Counted from the stretch's first letter, positions 1-64,000 are shown. The stretch is DNA of 64,000 nt from Gadus chalcogrammus (GCF_026213295.1 NC_079425.1:11357362-11421361); one strand, 5' to 3'. Program-made: numbers and translations. Notes: generated by a model from the sequence alone, not told the origin.

Positions 1-1298
1 TGTTGTTTTTTTCCAATCAGCCAAAATAAATAATTGACCTATCTTTTCTCACCGAAGAGAATGAAGGTTGTTAATGAATAGATCTATGTACATCGTGCCA
101 GGAAATTTGTAATGTTGTATTTACAATATGAATCTTATTCATGACCAGGATAATTTATGTTTATTTCTTAGTATGCACATTTAAATATATTTTTACCAGA
201 GCACTATTACCGGTAAATACCTGATCCTGATTGGTCAATAACGTCCCAAGGGTGTGTGTATTATTAGGGAAACTTCTGCCTTTTAATAGTTACGAATATT
301 TGTTCTACCAATCTAACTTTATCAACAAAGATCAAATACATCTGTCGACAAAGAACTTTCCTTGACATTGGAAAAACAATAAACTCAAAGAGAGAATATT
401 TTAATTTCAACTGACTCATGTCAATAAAAAAACAATAAAGTTATAAAGGAAAATATACAATATGAAATTATTGTTGGTAACTTTGGTATAGGTGGAATAA
501 ACCAGAACAGGGTGTACTGTTATTTGAAAATCATGTAGTACGGCAGTGGTAAGTAACCTCGGCTTCACCTCGACCGCATCTCCACCCCCCTCGTATTATA
601 ATGGGACTGCCCGTTGTGGTTTATTCCTCACGTATTCCTTTAACTTTACTCGGTGTCAAACTGATGTGAATCACATGTGAATTTGGAGGGAACTATTACA
701 TGACGTAAAACAGTGGTGATCTGTGCATTAGTGGGATTATAAGATAATGCAGTGAAAAATCTGGAAATAATCTTTTTTTTAAACCAGGCGGTTGGAGAAA
801 TGGACAACCAAATTCATTCTTCCCAGGAGTCACACTCCGACATTAATCACCTTGTACAGTGATCCAGGTGTTCCCCTCTGCTTCAATAATACCTCACACA
901 TGTTGTATGGACACTTACATATGGGGAGATTGCACAGTGCATACAATATTTCACATTTTATATTATAGTTTAGGGGATTGCCCATGGGTGTGACATAAAC
1001 CACAAACATAGAACATATGCTTTCTTGATTGGTTTTAAATTCTCTGTTATCTTTGAATCGTGTTTATTTGACACCATTAAACACCTTTATCTGGAAATAT
1101 CGCGACTGGAATTAGATTTCTTTTTTTCTACATTCATATCACATTATTCAAATTCCTACCACAATCTTCATTGGATGAGAAGAAGATGGATATCACTTCT
1201 ATTCCACTTACAGAGACGTCATTGCGATCATTCCAACGATCACGCTTCATGATGTTGGAGTGAAATGTCAATGTTTATAGTCGTTCCTACAAGGGAAT

Positions 1299-1332
<34 letters not shown>

Positions 1333-1775
1333 TGTGTGAGAACATCCCCGGCTCCCAGCCAGCCCGGCTAACGTCATCTGAGCCCTTTTAAGGCCCTGAG
1401 GAGCAGCCGGGCGCTTTCACTTTCCTTAAGGTCAGTGTTGATGAGACCACCGTGAGCACAAACCAATGGTATGCATGGAGGGCGGGCAGGAAAATCACAC
1501 AGGAATCCTGAACAACCAACTAATTTTAGGATAGCCGCAAGTTTACCAAAAGTATACGACTGAGCTCACATCCTGTGAACCCAATGCCGGATTTGTTGTA
1601 AGGTACAAAACAAAAAATAGAAAGGACTGCTCAGAAAAGGGCTTACTGTCAGAGAGAGCTGGCAAAACTGAAACTCTCAGCAAGCTTTTATTATTCCATC
1701 TGCTCGGCCATGTTGCAGTACATGGCTCAACTGTCCCCCATATTCTTCTTTCTATGAATCCTATATGAAAACAAG

Positions 1776-2107
1776 GTAACACTTCAGAATAACCATAGTC
1801 TGCCTTGCTTTGCAACCCCACTAATAATGATACATTAATCAAATGATAATTAATATTTGTAAATGCAGTTAAAAAAAGATTAACAAACTATTGATTCACA
1901 GTTAATTAACAGTTTAGCATTTATGGTATTCATGTTTAATTGCGGTGTTCATGTTAACTAAGGTAATGTTGTTCATGTATAGTAAGATTAATTAATAAGG
2001 TTTGGGTTAACCCTAATTTCTGCTAATGCTATGTAATAATGCGTAATACTGCATTGACTAATGTTTAATAATGGTTAATTAATGAACCCTTGTGTAATGT
2101 CTTACCG
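1776..2107. mobile_element. Probable MITE-like inverted-repeat element
   Basis: The left end (AAGGTAACACTTCAGAATAA) and the reverse complement of the right end (ACGGTAAGACATTACACAAG) are similar, with AT-rich TTAATTAA-type sequence between. No clear target duplication was found, so the class is open. Confidence 0.38.
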
Positions 2108-4265
2108 TAAACAAATTCTCAAACATGGTGTCTTTCTCTGATTTTGAATATCTATAAATTATAGAATATAAAATATATATATATTTGAAATAATTCATGA
2201 CACCTTAATCTTTTAGCATCCATCAAATTATAATGACATACTGTTGTAAAACAAACAATGCAACAACACGTTACAGCCAACGGAGAGAAACAACCTAATA
2301 GGCTGATAGTTGGATTCCTCTTATACTGACACATTTCAAGGAAAGTGCCTGGTTCATCAGGTTAAACTGAAATATCTCTATTCATAACATTTATACAATC
2401 ATTGTATACAATGCAATCAAGGATAGATGCATACATATGAAATATGAACATTCAAGTCCATTCCAGCCTATGCTAAGATAAGGTGGACAGAACTCTGTAA
2501 AGTGAGCAGCGCTCTGCAGCACAGAGTGAGATAAATAGATGATTTCAAGATTAATAAATAAAGAGTGTTTTGATTTGATTATCTTCATATATATATTGCA
2601 TAGATCTATGAAATCTTATCAATAGCAGATTTGCATCATTACCTGCAGTTGCTGAGGTTAACATATTTCTTTATATATTTGTAGTCACTCTGACCTTTCT
2701 ACGTTTCTATACAATTATAAAAAAAATCATGTGTCACAACGTAGGTGTCCAGAATGCAGTTGTGTATCTTTCGGAAGGAACAGAAGGATCTTGCACATTA
2801 CCAAACATAAACCTTCAGAGAAACTAATGGGCCTGTAGGGCCTTGACAACAAGGGCCATTTTTGCCTTCAGTTTGAAATGATATTGCAGTTTCTACAAAA
2901 TGTATGCATTTATGTCTGCAATGGACACCACGTATTGGGTTGAATATTTTACAGTATTCCATATGTAGAACAGCTGAGCAGCTGTATATTGTCTTATGCC
3001 ACACAGCCATGGGCGAAGGAGGGAAATAGACAGGCTGTCCTTTTGTCTACCCTAGCGAAGGGTGTTGCTTGGTTACCATTAGGACTAAGGCGGTGGCTTG
3101 GTTCTACTATTCATGAGTCATACGTAAAATGTTTATAGAAATGTATCAATTAGAAAAGTTACAAAATGAATTACATATTAGATTATATATTTTCCTTTCT
3201 TTCTGAAAATGTGGCGTTTTTTTGGTTGTTTTACACTTTTTTACTATGCATGAAGTTTCATCCGTAAGACCAATTGCAGTTTGTGTTCACTGCTACATGA
3301 ACACAAACTGCAATTGCGTAGGCAGGAATTTGAAGTGTCTGTTGACAGATAGCAGGCACTCCTGGCTACTTAATATCTGGCTAATTACTGGCTTCCAAAA
3401 CATGCAGTCATAGGCCTTGTTTTGGAAACAATGTCGGTGGAAAGCCAAGACTGGTTGGGATTGGGTTTTGCCTGTGATTGAAATTCCCCTCAGTAGCCAA
3501 GAGTGGATGCAAATTTTTATTTTATTTTTTTCTCTCCAGCCATTCTTGATGATACAAACTTGAATTGACTACTTTTCTGTATATTGGCCTCACTATAATG
3601 TTGATAATTAATTTAATATCAAATCAAAACGTAAGCAATAATTACATATTAATAATAATATTGACATTATTATAATTGCATAATGAATAAATAACATGGG
3701 GAAAGAAGCAACATTATAATCTAACCAAAAATGTACAAATATGAAACATAGTGGTTGAATGGCTGTCCCAAGTCCGAAATCCCCTCTCCCACAACATTCT
3801 GCCTCTATGCAAAGGAATGACACAGCTCCCCTACCCAAAAACATGCTGCCATAGTGCCTAGGAATGATTCTTAAGATGTGTCCCCGAACATATTGAGAAT
3901 AAATGAATAAAACAAATGTTTGGACATCACTGTTTTGTCGATATATCCGTAGGACATGAGCATATGATCTGCAGTGCCGTGTATCCTCGGTGGCTCCAGA
4001 GTGCACAGTCGTTACAGTGTTGGATGAGAGGATAGTTTGAAGCACTTAGAAACTCTAACCACTGAGGGGTAGTGTTTCCCTTCATAAGTTTCTACAAACC
4101 GTGTGGGAAAATACTGCAACAGATATACGAACAGACGCATCACTTAGGATGACTCATGGACCACTACAGTGAAGTGGTTTCGCTATGTTGCAGAACATCT
4201 CCAATAAGCTCTTGATAAATCCAGACAATAACTCTCTAGAAGTAGGCCATCATTGTTGTTTTTTG

Positions 4266-4299
<34 letters not shown>

Positions 4300-6763
4300 G
4301 TCATATTTAGCATGCTGAAAGAGTGTCAAATGATTGACAGCTCAACGTCTTTGTGATCAGTTGTTCATCAGTTCAAATAGTTTGATAGCCCTTCTAATAA
4401 CTGCCACAATCACAGAGGTTATAAAATGAATTAAAATGGTTCCCTTCCAAACGTGCCCTCGCTGCTTTGAAACTGTGAACAAGCTCCTGTTAATGTGAAA
4501 GGAATAACCTTTTAATTACATTACTACCTAATTACTCCTTAATTACTATCTTAAGATTTGACCAATTTTCTCAGATTAGTCGCTTGTTCAAAACGAGGGC
4601 CAGTAACAATACAGCAAGATTCTAGTTTGTCTACAAACACACAAATAATTGGGCACTATTTTCTCTACTGTGATTGCCAGGCTTGTTTATTAGGCTTGTT
4701 TTGTATAAGCGACTACACTTTGGAAATCTTTTGATAGTAAATAAAAGTGTATTCCCTTCATATAAACAGGAGCTAGGCTACAGTTACTCTGCAAGTCAAT
4801 GGAAGCTGCTCACGGAAAGCAAATGCTTACCCAGCAACCTGTCCCTCTGGATACACAATGATTAATTTGGAGTTATAACTAGTCTGAATTTACAGATATC
4901 TAGGCTTATCTCATTGAAGTTTACAATCGTTTCCTTTGATAATCCCTGCTCCCCCTGATCCCATACTCACTGACATGCCAAAAAGTATTCTGAAGCAAGT
5001 AATACATTTATTCTTAAGACTATGTGAAAAATCGGTTGAGACAAATCACAAATGGCTCAAACACTTGAATGACTCAGCATTGTCAAGTAGGAGGGAACCG
5101 TCATCTTGCTTTTTATTTTTTGCCAAAATACATAGGCTTTGTTTTGTTTACTAAAAGTTAATTTTCACTGTTTATATTCTGGTGTGACAGTCCGCAGTAC
5201 GATGAAATCTAGGTTGTTACTGATAAACATGGATTGCTTTACACCTAGCAACAATACTAGTGACTCAGTAACTAGCAGTTGCATGTTTTATAATATCTTC
5301 TATTGCTAGAAGGTGGACCAATCCCCTCTGGAGATCACTTCAATATTTAACTTGTAATGACCCTTGATAGGCTTGCTGCATCAGGGGCTATATTTTCAAA
5401 CAGTTCCCTGCTGAAATCCCCAAACATATAATGGTGATGGAAAGAGGGGAGGTCTCAGTTGGGGGGCTGGGAAGCCACTCTAACGCGGACTACCGAGGCC
5501 ATGTTAAGATATTGTAAGCCTTGCAGAATCCCACTGGAAACATAACCTGAGTGTATCCATCCAGAAGTACTGGATACATCATAATCCCATTATATTATCT
5601 ACATACATCTACAGTATATCTACAGCTTCTCCCTCACTATGTGGGGACGTCAGCAGTCGCTCAAGAAAATCTAGATTGTTTGATGTCCTTGCAACACAAT
5701 GGTCGAACGAGTTCCCCGCTGACATCAGTACAGCTGAAACCTTACCCATCTTTTGCGGCGGTTGGAAACTCAGTTCAGTAGAACAGGAACTGTTCAGAAA
5801 GAACCTTGGCTCATAAAAATATATATATATATAAATATAAATATTACAATTCTCTACCTCTTGTTTCTATTTTGTTGAATTTAAAGGAGTTTGCTTGTTT
5901 TATTAACTTTATGCACTCAAATGATTATTGCACTTTTTTGGTTATACCTTCATTGTTGAATGTACTCATTGTAAGTCGCTTTGTCAAAAGCATCAGCTAA
6001 AATGTAGCCGATGATTATATACCATTACATTACATTCTTTTAGCTGCTAAATTAATGTTATGTAATGTTATATATTCCAAACGCAATTCGACGTCCCTGA
6101 GACCAATTTCTTATTAAGAATGTGCATACATGTGTTGAGGTATATGGCATACTGTAGATAGATAGATGGAAAGATGGATAGATGGATAGATAGATCAAAA
6201 GAGAGATAGAAGTGGGCCATGGATGTTGTGTTTAAATAATAGACTTTGTCCTTCACCTATATCAGCAATATACTTTATCTCTTAACTGGCTCCCATTTGG
6301 AAGAATCCTCATTCAATCTTTTTTTCCCTCCGTCGATAACCAGTATTTAATCTTTATTTAAACCCCTTGCTGCCATGATGGAGAAATACATAATATAACA
6401 ATCTAACAATACATAAATACAAATAAGTATATAAAGCAGCAATACTTAAAGAAAATGTTCTCCCACTGTAGAAATGCAATTGGTTTAGTGAAATATCATG
6501 AACAGAGAGAACAATGAAAGAAAAATAATGTGACAGCTATAAGTCACACATGTAGGCCATGGCCAAAATCTTGTGTGCAGAAGTGGGCAGAAATGTTTTT
6601 ATGTTTTAATGTTTTAAAGGTATAGAACTTTGCGTTTTATTTAGTTAGTTGTCTCTGTAGGACAACAATATATTCTATATATACTTATGAGTATGTCGTG
6701 GCTCATATATACCATTATCTGAGAATTATATTGGTCTATACTATACTGTATTACACACATATA

Positions 6764-6766
<3 letters not shown>

Positions 6767-6824
<58 letters not shown>
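6767..6824. repeat. (AT)n microsatellite
   Basis: About 58 nt of nearly pure AT alternation in the upstream intergenic region. Confidence 0.9.
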
Positions 6825-6827
<3 letters not shown>

Positions 6828-7149
6828 TAGGATTAGGCCTATGATACATAATAATATACTATGCTAAACTATATCATACACAAACGTACCATTATCATGC
6901 TTAACATTAAGAATAATATTATAGGCCTTGGAGAGTAACTCAATACTCAACATGCACATTTTGAGCTCAAAGCAAATAGATACAATGATTTATTCGTTTT
7001 GTTTTTAAATAACGCGTTTCCCAAATATCCATATGTTTCTTTATCAATTTGAATATATATGTTTTCTGTTTAAAGACCTGGTCACCGTTTAGTCTTGAGA
7101 AGCTGCCAGTTCTGACACTGCACTTCAGGTCACGCTATATTGCACAACA

Positions 7150-7731
7150 ATTAGGCCTAGTGCGGCAGGTTGTCCTGTAGGGTGCTCGCTGAGCAGGGAG
7201 CACGCTGTGGATGTCGGGCCAGAGGAAGGGGGACGCGAGGAATGGCTGAAAGCTGGCGGTGTAATCCTCCAGGAAACTAACCAGAACGACAAATCATTGC
7301 CAAGTACTGCAAGTTTACCGATTAAAACACTGCATTGTTAACCTTCCGCGGATACAACGAGATACCCGGGCTTGATTTGCTTATTTATGGGACAACCGAA
7401 ACGAAAAAAAAAAACCGCAAGGTAGCCTACCGTTTCGTTCGCCAGGGGTGCTACTTGTTTTCATGGACCGTACGACATGGAGACGTGAGAAATGTTCATA
7501 AAGCATTTCTCGAGGACTATCTGCTACATTCGGACACTGAAAGGGAAACGCTGACATTTCCTCTGTGATTCAGAATGTATTAACTATTCATATCAGTTTG
7601 TTTTGAGAGGAAAGAAGAAGAAGAAGGCTTTATCTCATGACACATCCAAGAACACAGCCACATGAAAAGTCGACGGAGGGAGAAGATTAGCCATTAAGGG
7701 ACTTTTTGCTTCCACCTGACCCGAAGAGAAA
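7150..7731 (+). promoter_or_regulatory. Probable lgr4 promoter and 5' UTR
   Basis: This stretch precedes the lgr4 start codon and is locally richer in GC (for example around 7180-7240) than the AT-rich intergenic DNA upstream. No clear TATA box or splice acceptor was recognised, so the transcription start is not fixed. Position relative to the gene is the main evidence. Confidence 0.35.
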
Positions 7732-32902
<25,171 letters not shown>

Positions 32903-32940
32903 GACAGCCCGCCGGAGGTGTGTGTGTGTGCGTGCGTCTG

Positions 32941-32980
<40 letters not shown>

Positions 32981-34700
32981 TGTGTGCGTGCGTGTGTTCG
33001 TGTCCGACGAGCCTCGTTTGTGTAATGTGCAGACTACCCTGTCAATAGACTCTTCGGAAAGCACTTATTTTTCTAAACAAAACGCCTAAAGGGAACGGTG
33101 TGTCATGTGAACTGACAGGGCCGCTGCTGGTGTTCCAGGATGTAACTGAGCGTGCGCGCGAGCTAGCCAAGAAGGATGTCACTCAGGAGGTCCTTGCTAC
33201 CAGTGCCTGCTTCTCGGTTCAAGTTGGACTAAATATGAGTATCTTACGGACCTCAACCTGTCACTTCTAGCTACGGTTCTTGTGCCCATTTCCGCTTCAC
33301 CTGTACGTGCTATTAGTGCTCAAATATCGTCTATATATATATATATATATATTATTTTAAACTTCTATGTCGCTGTGGAACTTTATGGTAATTGTAGCAA
33401 TGGTATTCATCTTCATTTGTTTAGTTTTAATGAACTGTACCTTCAGGAGAGGTTTGGGGGTAAACAGAGAGAGAGGGGTCTTAAAGGTAGGGGGATAGGA
33501 TAAGGACAAATCGTGCAGCACACCAAACCCTTCTCATCTAATCGAAATCCACTCTTCCTTCTCTGTCACGGTTAAGTACCCTGTACTTGCATTTTGTGAA
33601 AGCATGACAAATGATTCGTCATTTAATCAGAAGCGTTTTTTCACTGTACAAAAAAGTATGACAACGAATGTGATAAAAAAGTAGCCAATATCACTGTTTT
33701 TCCAACAGCCGTGCTGGGTTGTATCGTGTGCTGCTTTAATTTATTATTTTGTGCAGCAAGAATGTGTGGGTCGCAGTAACTTCAGGTATATGAATGGTGG
33801 CCTTTGGATGATGAATGCACATAACCCCAGCACTCGCTACCATTAGAGCACCTCTCGTGAAAATTCAATCCAAATACTTTTTCCTGTTCCTTTTGTATGT
33901 TAGTACTGTAAATTTTCAATGATGGCTCAACATGTAATTTGTAGTCTTAAGTTGCACATATTGCGTGCTCACAGTCCGATTCAAATTTAGTAGTCGGCGA
34001 TTGACTCGTTTTTCAGCATAATCTTTGTAATAAAATGAACTTCATACATAACTATCGCGGTAGGGGGCCATCTAATGGTTATCGGTGTAACTTTTCCTCC
34101 GAGGACATTTTGTGCGAGATGCTACATAGGGTGGTGCGGCGGGTGTGGTGTGCTCTGTGCTGGAGCATGAGTGCACAGACGCTATGGTGGAAACACCCAT
34201 GTAGCATGTAGCCACATGCTGTGCCACATGGATGCAGGTCACCTGAGAGCTCAGGAATTTAGGCAGTGTAGGGAAAGTCATCTATCAACAAATTGTTCTT
34301 CTGTCCACGTTATGCATCGGAATTACTCGCTTTGAATTTATTTTCTACAGGCTTTTTTATATGTTCCGACGTTTCCTTTGACACCAAACCTTAATTATTT
34401 TCCTCTGTTCAAAATGTCAGTGTACTTTAGAAATGTTATTTTGGTTTGTGTATGTAAATTATTTTCAAAGAAATCTAACAAATCAAAATGGGATGCGAAC
34501 TAAGGGAGCTACCTCTTCCAGTCTGTTTTTCCTATTGTTATTATAATGTTCCTTGCATTTCTGGCTTCATGTTGATGCATCTGGCTGTATATCATAATTT
34601 CAGTTAGGTGCAATTTGTGGTAGGAATGTATGTACTATATACTGTGATTTCTTTCTTTTTTTACCAATTATAAACTATTAAAGTTCCTTTGCATTTGTTT
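32903..34700 (+). other. lgr4: lgr4 3' UTR (approximate extent)
   Basis: Follows the lgr4 stop. It begins with a TGCG microsatellite (32919-33000), then AT-rich sequence with no gene. Polyadenylation signals are AATAAA at 34029-34034 and ATTAAA at 34677-34682; either may define the end. Confidence 0.6.
34029..34034 (+). terminator. Candidate lgr4 poly(A) signal AATAAA
   Basis: Canonical AATAAA 1.13 kb after the lgr4 stop codon. A second candidate, ATTAAA, is at 34677-34682 and is followed by a T-rich stretch. Usage cannot be decided from sequence. Confidence 0.45.
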
Positions 34701-36600
34701 ATTTTAGTTTTGTTTTATTTAAGAAAGAAGTTAAATTCAGGAACAACAAATGTTTTCAAGGATATTCAAACAGGGAGACATTTTTCAAGATGTCCCATTA
34801 GCAGGTGGTGCTAAAGATCTCTAATGCTACAGATTTTTACGACTTCGTACTCAGTAAGAGCCCGAGACCCCTTTTCCTTTTGTTAATCCTAACGGTTAAT
34901 ATACAAATGTTGTGTAGTAAATTAAACAACACTCATCTTGCAGACATCTGTCGATTGGAGAAACTCTTTGCCCCAATGTGAATTGTATTTAACCTAGTCA
35001 ATTTAATGCATCTACCATGCAGGCAGTTGTGGCCACAAGAGTCATTCCGGGATACACTAATCCCATCTTTTCAGAAAAGGTAAAGAAATCTAAAGACATA
35101 TGTATTCACTTTGCCAAGTTGTTACTGTAATGTAACAGGCAATCTGCCGGGACTCCACCTGCTTCTCTTGAAGGCACAGGCAATCACTTTGGATTATGAT
35201 TTAGCAGATGGTTTTATGCAAGTCCCTTTAGGCATCTGTTAAATGGCTAAAGGTAATGTTCTTCAACCCCCAGCCTGCTGCTAGGGGAGCTACGGATGGA
35301 GTAAAGTCCCGGAGCGGTACAGTAGCTTAATGACCCATGATGTGGACCCAGGTAAGATACTGAGCATAGCTTTTGAATTGGTTTTGATTTGCCTTTATTC
35401 AAACTTGTTAGGGTCAAAGTATGTTAATTTGGCAAATTTGAAACCGTACTTGGTACATACAGAGGGGACTGGTGTGTTACATTTAATTATATCCTGGTAT
35501 TTGGGAAGAATAGAGAATTACTTACAATTCGTCGAAGACCAAATTAAGAAACTGCATTTCTCCCGGTCTTCATAAATATCTGAAGACTAGTCTTTTCTGG
35601 GAACATCTCACCGGCTGGTATCGTTTTTTATAACACTAATATTTAGATGAAATAACTATACAGGTGGCGGTCACCTCTTGAAACAAGTATTGTAAAAATG
35701 TGATGATTATTGCTAACATTTCCTTTTTTGTTTCCATTTGTATTTGCTTTGATAGTTCTCAACCTCAGATGTAAATCTATAAAATCCTCTGCTAAATGAG
35801 TTTACTGATGGTGCTGTATTTATAGGAGATTTCATTGCCCAACAAATGTTTCCACTTATATCCATAATCAAGAATCTTCTTGCAATGCAGAAGGACCAAA
35901 GAGACACAATGTAAAGAGTTTACATGAGTCTTCTATGGTAAACCTCACTCCTGAAAGCTTAAATACACTTAAATTTGCCAACCCATATGGCTGCGTTCAT
36001 TTAGTTTAGCAGTGTTGGCCTTCCAATCCCGGGGTGTTGTATTGTGTGGTCGTCAAACAACCTTCCATTACACCAGTCCAACGGCCGACTAACCTTATTT
36101 GATTATAGTCTTTTATTTCTCTATACCCTGTCTTTGAGCACATCTGTTATACTTCTAACACCCTTACCTTGGAACCATCTTTAGAGAAGAGATACAACAG
36201 CGCTTCAACTTAATCACACATATAACCACTCTCTAACGTTATACATGAAGATAACCATCTCTAGCCTCGTACCTAAATTTAACTACCATTAACTAAATAC
36301 CTACACATCACCATCTCTAACATGAACTATCAAACCTAAACTTAACCATCCCTCACATAATACCTAAACTTAACAGTCTGTAACCTAAACCAAACCATCT
36401 CGAAGAGGGCCTAAATGTAATCATAACTGTATACGCTGTTAACATGACAAATAATATTGGATTAGGTTTAGGTTGTCGTGAGGTGTCGTAAGCAAAGCGT
36501 TACCAGGCTTCTAGGTTGCATCACAACCAACTGGCTGTAATCACATCAGTCTACCTACTTTTTAGCAGTATAACATAGGATTGAATGCGTTTAATTACTG
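34701..36600. other. Gap between convergent lgr4 and mybpc3
   Basis: No gene recognised. Contains a minus-oriented SINE/LINE tail remnant (about 35202-35232) and a degenerate tandem tract rich in CCTAAACTTAACCATCTCTA-like units (about 36200-36440). Confidence 0.55.
36200..36440. repeat. Degenerate minisatellite
   Basis: Variants of CTAAACTTAACCATCTCTAAC recur about eight times with irregular spacing of roughly 25-35 nt. Old and diverged. Confidence 0.5.
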
Positions 36601-36614
36601 TTTTCACAGATGTT

Positions 36615-36620
36615 TTTATT
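36615..36620 (-). terminator. Candidate mybpc3 poly(A) signal AATAAA
   Basis: AATAAA on the - strand about 210 nt after the proposed stop codon. It leaves roughly 1.9 kb between this end and the last lgr4 poly(A) candidate. Confidence 0.45.
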
Positions 36621-36828
36621 ATTTCTGAATACTAATACTGAATGCCAGAACAAAAATCCACAAACCAGCCGAATGATAAATAAGACTGAGACAAGCAGTT
36701 CTCATTATTGGTAAATAGGTCACACAAAATGGTAAGTGGTCAAAACACAAAATGTGAAAAATAACGGATATCATCGTATTTATCTTGAACACATTTGCCC
36801 ACTTGGCCCTGAAATCCCAGGCTCTTCT

Positions 36829-61989
<25,161 letters not shown>

Positions 61990-64000
61990 CTACAGCGTGG
62001 GAGTGGTGGGCAACATAATTCAGGTTTTTACATGGATTTATTTTGTTTATTTATTTAAATGTCTTTGTTTGTTTGACATCGTCTGACATCTCAGGTACAT
62101 GGAAAATAATAGTGTCAGCAAATTAAATTCTTATTGAAACTATTCATTCAGTTATTACAGAACATTAAACACAGAAAGATAAAAGCTTAACATGTTTATC
62201 CTAAACTGTGCTGAACTTACAATGCATATATTGATATAGACAAATTCCTATAGACCCATTGTTTCACAGAGATTATTCATTGTATCACAGTGTTTCAGCG
62301 AAACATCAATTAAACATCTGACTCCAAACAAACATGTCAGCTTGGTTAATTCAACAAAACTGTTGCGTTGTCACTGAACACATAACTAAGCCTCAAAGCA
62401 ACCCTCAAACATGTGAGTGCTAAATATATGTATATGGATAAAGAAACCCATGAATGACAAGAGAGACAAGGTGTCCGTTGTCAGGATATTATTAGAACTG
62501 ATAACAGGTGTATAAAACCACCTTTTACTCAGCTGTTGTCCAAAGTATATGTAAGATGTTGTCACACCAAGCCGTATTGTAAAAGACGGAATTTTCAGGT
62601 TCGAACAATGGAAATCCGATCCTCGTCAGTAAAAGTCATACGATCCTATCCTAAATATGACAGTAATGCTGAGAGGCCACAGACGGGGCAGTTTACGTGA
62701 CTACAACCCCCCATGGGACAAGTGTAAAGTCTGATGTAGCATGTGTGCAGGCTTACAGTAGGCCTCTGTGGGTGCAGCATGTTACATGTGTGGAGCAGAT
62801 GAGAGACACAGGTACCACCACAGGGCGGATTAGGAGGATCTATTTTCTGACTCTGGAAGACTGACAAGAATGATGTGGCTGCCGCCTTGAAGCCTTTCAT
62901 ATATCTTTATCCTCTCTTGATCATCTTCATTCATCATTATGCTATTTGATTCAGATTGCCGGTTATCTTTTAGATGATCATTTCGTTAAAATCCTTTTAA
63001 GTTATGTCAATTGTGGTCATTTTGGTTTTAGAATTAGACCGGCCTCTACCAACCTAATAGTTACTGTGGCCGTATCCTCTCTGTGTAAAACATTGTGATA
63101 CAGTGGATCATAAGCTGGCAAGTCTTTTTTGACCATGACAAAATCTGATAATTCAGTATTCTACAATATATAATACTATATAAGCATACAACGTTGATGG
63201 AAATGTAGGATTTATAATGTTAAGCTTGTTTAAGCAGGTCATAATTGTTTAGTAACAACTGAATGGTGAAGGTCTTAGCGCAAATGAAGTGACTACCGGT
63301 GTTGGACCCTGTCATCCGATCCCTTTCACACTCGACCAACACGATGCATTTCCACAAGCGGGGAAATAACAAAAAAGTGATGAAAGTATTTTGTTCCATT
63401 GGAATGCTATTGGGCTACATTGTTTACATGTAGACATGCTGGAAACTATGTACAACCAAGCAATGTGTTCCACTTGAGGCTCTGGCCGGACTTATGGAAG
63501 GTGTCTGAGTTCAAGAGATGCTTGGGATTATTTTAAGATGAATCACATAGTGATGTGATCACCTTCCTTGTTATTGTATTGTTTATTGACAAACATGAAA
63601 ATATTGATGGTTGAATTCTATAATTTCAACATTATATGTCTGAATGTGGTCATGTGAATTATTTGAACTCTAAAATTAGCACCGTTATCTAAATCTTTGG
63701 TATCCCTTAACTAACCTAGACTCAAAAAAGTAAAAAGGTAATATTTTATATTTATTCATTTAAATCAATGTGTTATCAATCCTAATTATCTAAATAAGAC
63801 TTATTTTTTTTGTAAACTGTTTAGAACAAATCAATTATACATTATCAAATGAAATATATTGAAATCCAAATATTTTGACTGCAGGCTGTTTTAGGAATAA
63901 ATGAATATGGAAGCAATTATATTCTATCATCCTTAACAGCCTTCCTCTTGGTTTCTCGTGTCTATAACAGATTAAAGCAGCATTCATATGTTGAATGACA
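61990..64000 (-). other. mybpc3 intron 1 or upstream region; exon 1 not located
   Basis: Exon 2 needs an upstream coding exon ending in phase 1, normally about 25 nt beginning ATG. No convincing candidate was found, so exon 1 is either cryptic here or beyond the window edge. Nothing else is recognisable. Confidence 0.5.

Larger units (their letters stand above)
1..7149. other. Intergenic region upstream of lgr4
   Basis: AT-rich and without any open frame resembling a protein. It holds TG repeats (1299-1338, 4265-4299), a GATA-type tract (6157-6195), a long AT tract (6767-6824), a probable MITE at 1776-2107 and a SINE/LINE tail remnant near 5966-6005. Long-range lgr4 control elements could lie here, but none can be recognised. 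Confidence 0.6.

Noticed and set aside
62221..62227. ATG followed by a strong GTAAGTTC donor as mybpc3 exon 1
   Set aside because: Phase 1 fits, but only seven bases would be coding and the start does not resemble the family's N-terminus. Kept only as a weak possibility.
62757..62780. 24-nt ATG segment with GTAAGC donor as mybpc3 exon 1
   Set aside because: It ends in phase 0, while exon 2 requires phase 1.
63297..63315. 19-nt ATG segment with GTAGTC donor as mybpc3 exon 1
   Set aside because: Phase fits, but the donor is poor and the residues are unlike the family.

Overview
The window is vertebrate nuclear DNA, almost certainly from a teleost fish. It has large intron-rich genes with GT-AG splice sites, a moderately AT-rich background, very dense dinucleotide microsatellites, a tRNA-derived SINE with a tail of the kind common in fish, and several short inverted-repeat DNA transposons. 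The microsatellite load is high even for a fish. A gadiform is one possibility, but that is only a guess.

Two complete or nearly complete genes lie tail to tail. On the + strand, 7732-32902 holds lgr4, the R-spondin receptor with a leucine-rich-repeat ectodomain and seven membrane helices. I could place 18 coding exons, all in phase, totalling 3000 nt (999 residues plus stop). On the - strand, from 61989 down to about 36.83 kb, lies mybpc3, cardiac myosin-binding protein C. The cardiac-only C0 domain, the Pro/Ala linker, C1, the phosphorylatable M-domain, and C2 to C10 are all present. Most exon lengths equal the human ones exactly (149, 118, 49, 164, 133, 3, 125, 106, 167, 166, 107, 30, 140, 160 and 105 nt), including the 3-nt microexon. 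The short first coding exon was not found, and two small M-domain exons and the last exon are proposals.

Region by region: 1-7.1 kb is intergenic with no gene seen; about 7.15-7.73 kb is the likely lgr4 leader; 7.7-32.9 kb is lgr4, whose 11-kb first intron is full of transposon remnants; 32.9-34.7 kb is the lgr4 3' UTR; 34.7-36.6 kb is the gap between the two convergent genes; 36.6-62 kb is mybpc3; 62-64 kb is mybpc3 intron 1 or upstream sequence.

The most interesting observation is inside mybpc3. The intron between the C6 and C7 exons contains, on the mybpc3 strand, a TATA box with two CAGCTG E-boxes and an ATG-free stretch of about 195 nt. This leads into an acidic open reading frame at 44029-43558 with three 19-residue repeats. 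The frame reaches a phase-1 splice donor exactly where its composition changes, and that phase fits the downstream C7 exon. Spliced this way it would encode a unique N-terminus followed by FnIII-Ig-FnIII-Ig, which is the architecture of MyBP-H. This suggests an internal promoter producing a short, MyBP-H-like protein from the mybpc3 locus. It is an inference that RNA data could settle.

Other points of note: tandem NAGNAG acceptors in mybpc3, one of which could remove the serine of the first RRTS phosphosite; an extremely GC-rich lgr4 terminal exon; and a piggyBac-like MITE pair in which one copy carries a nested hAT-like insertion while the other keeps the empty site.
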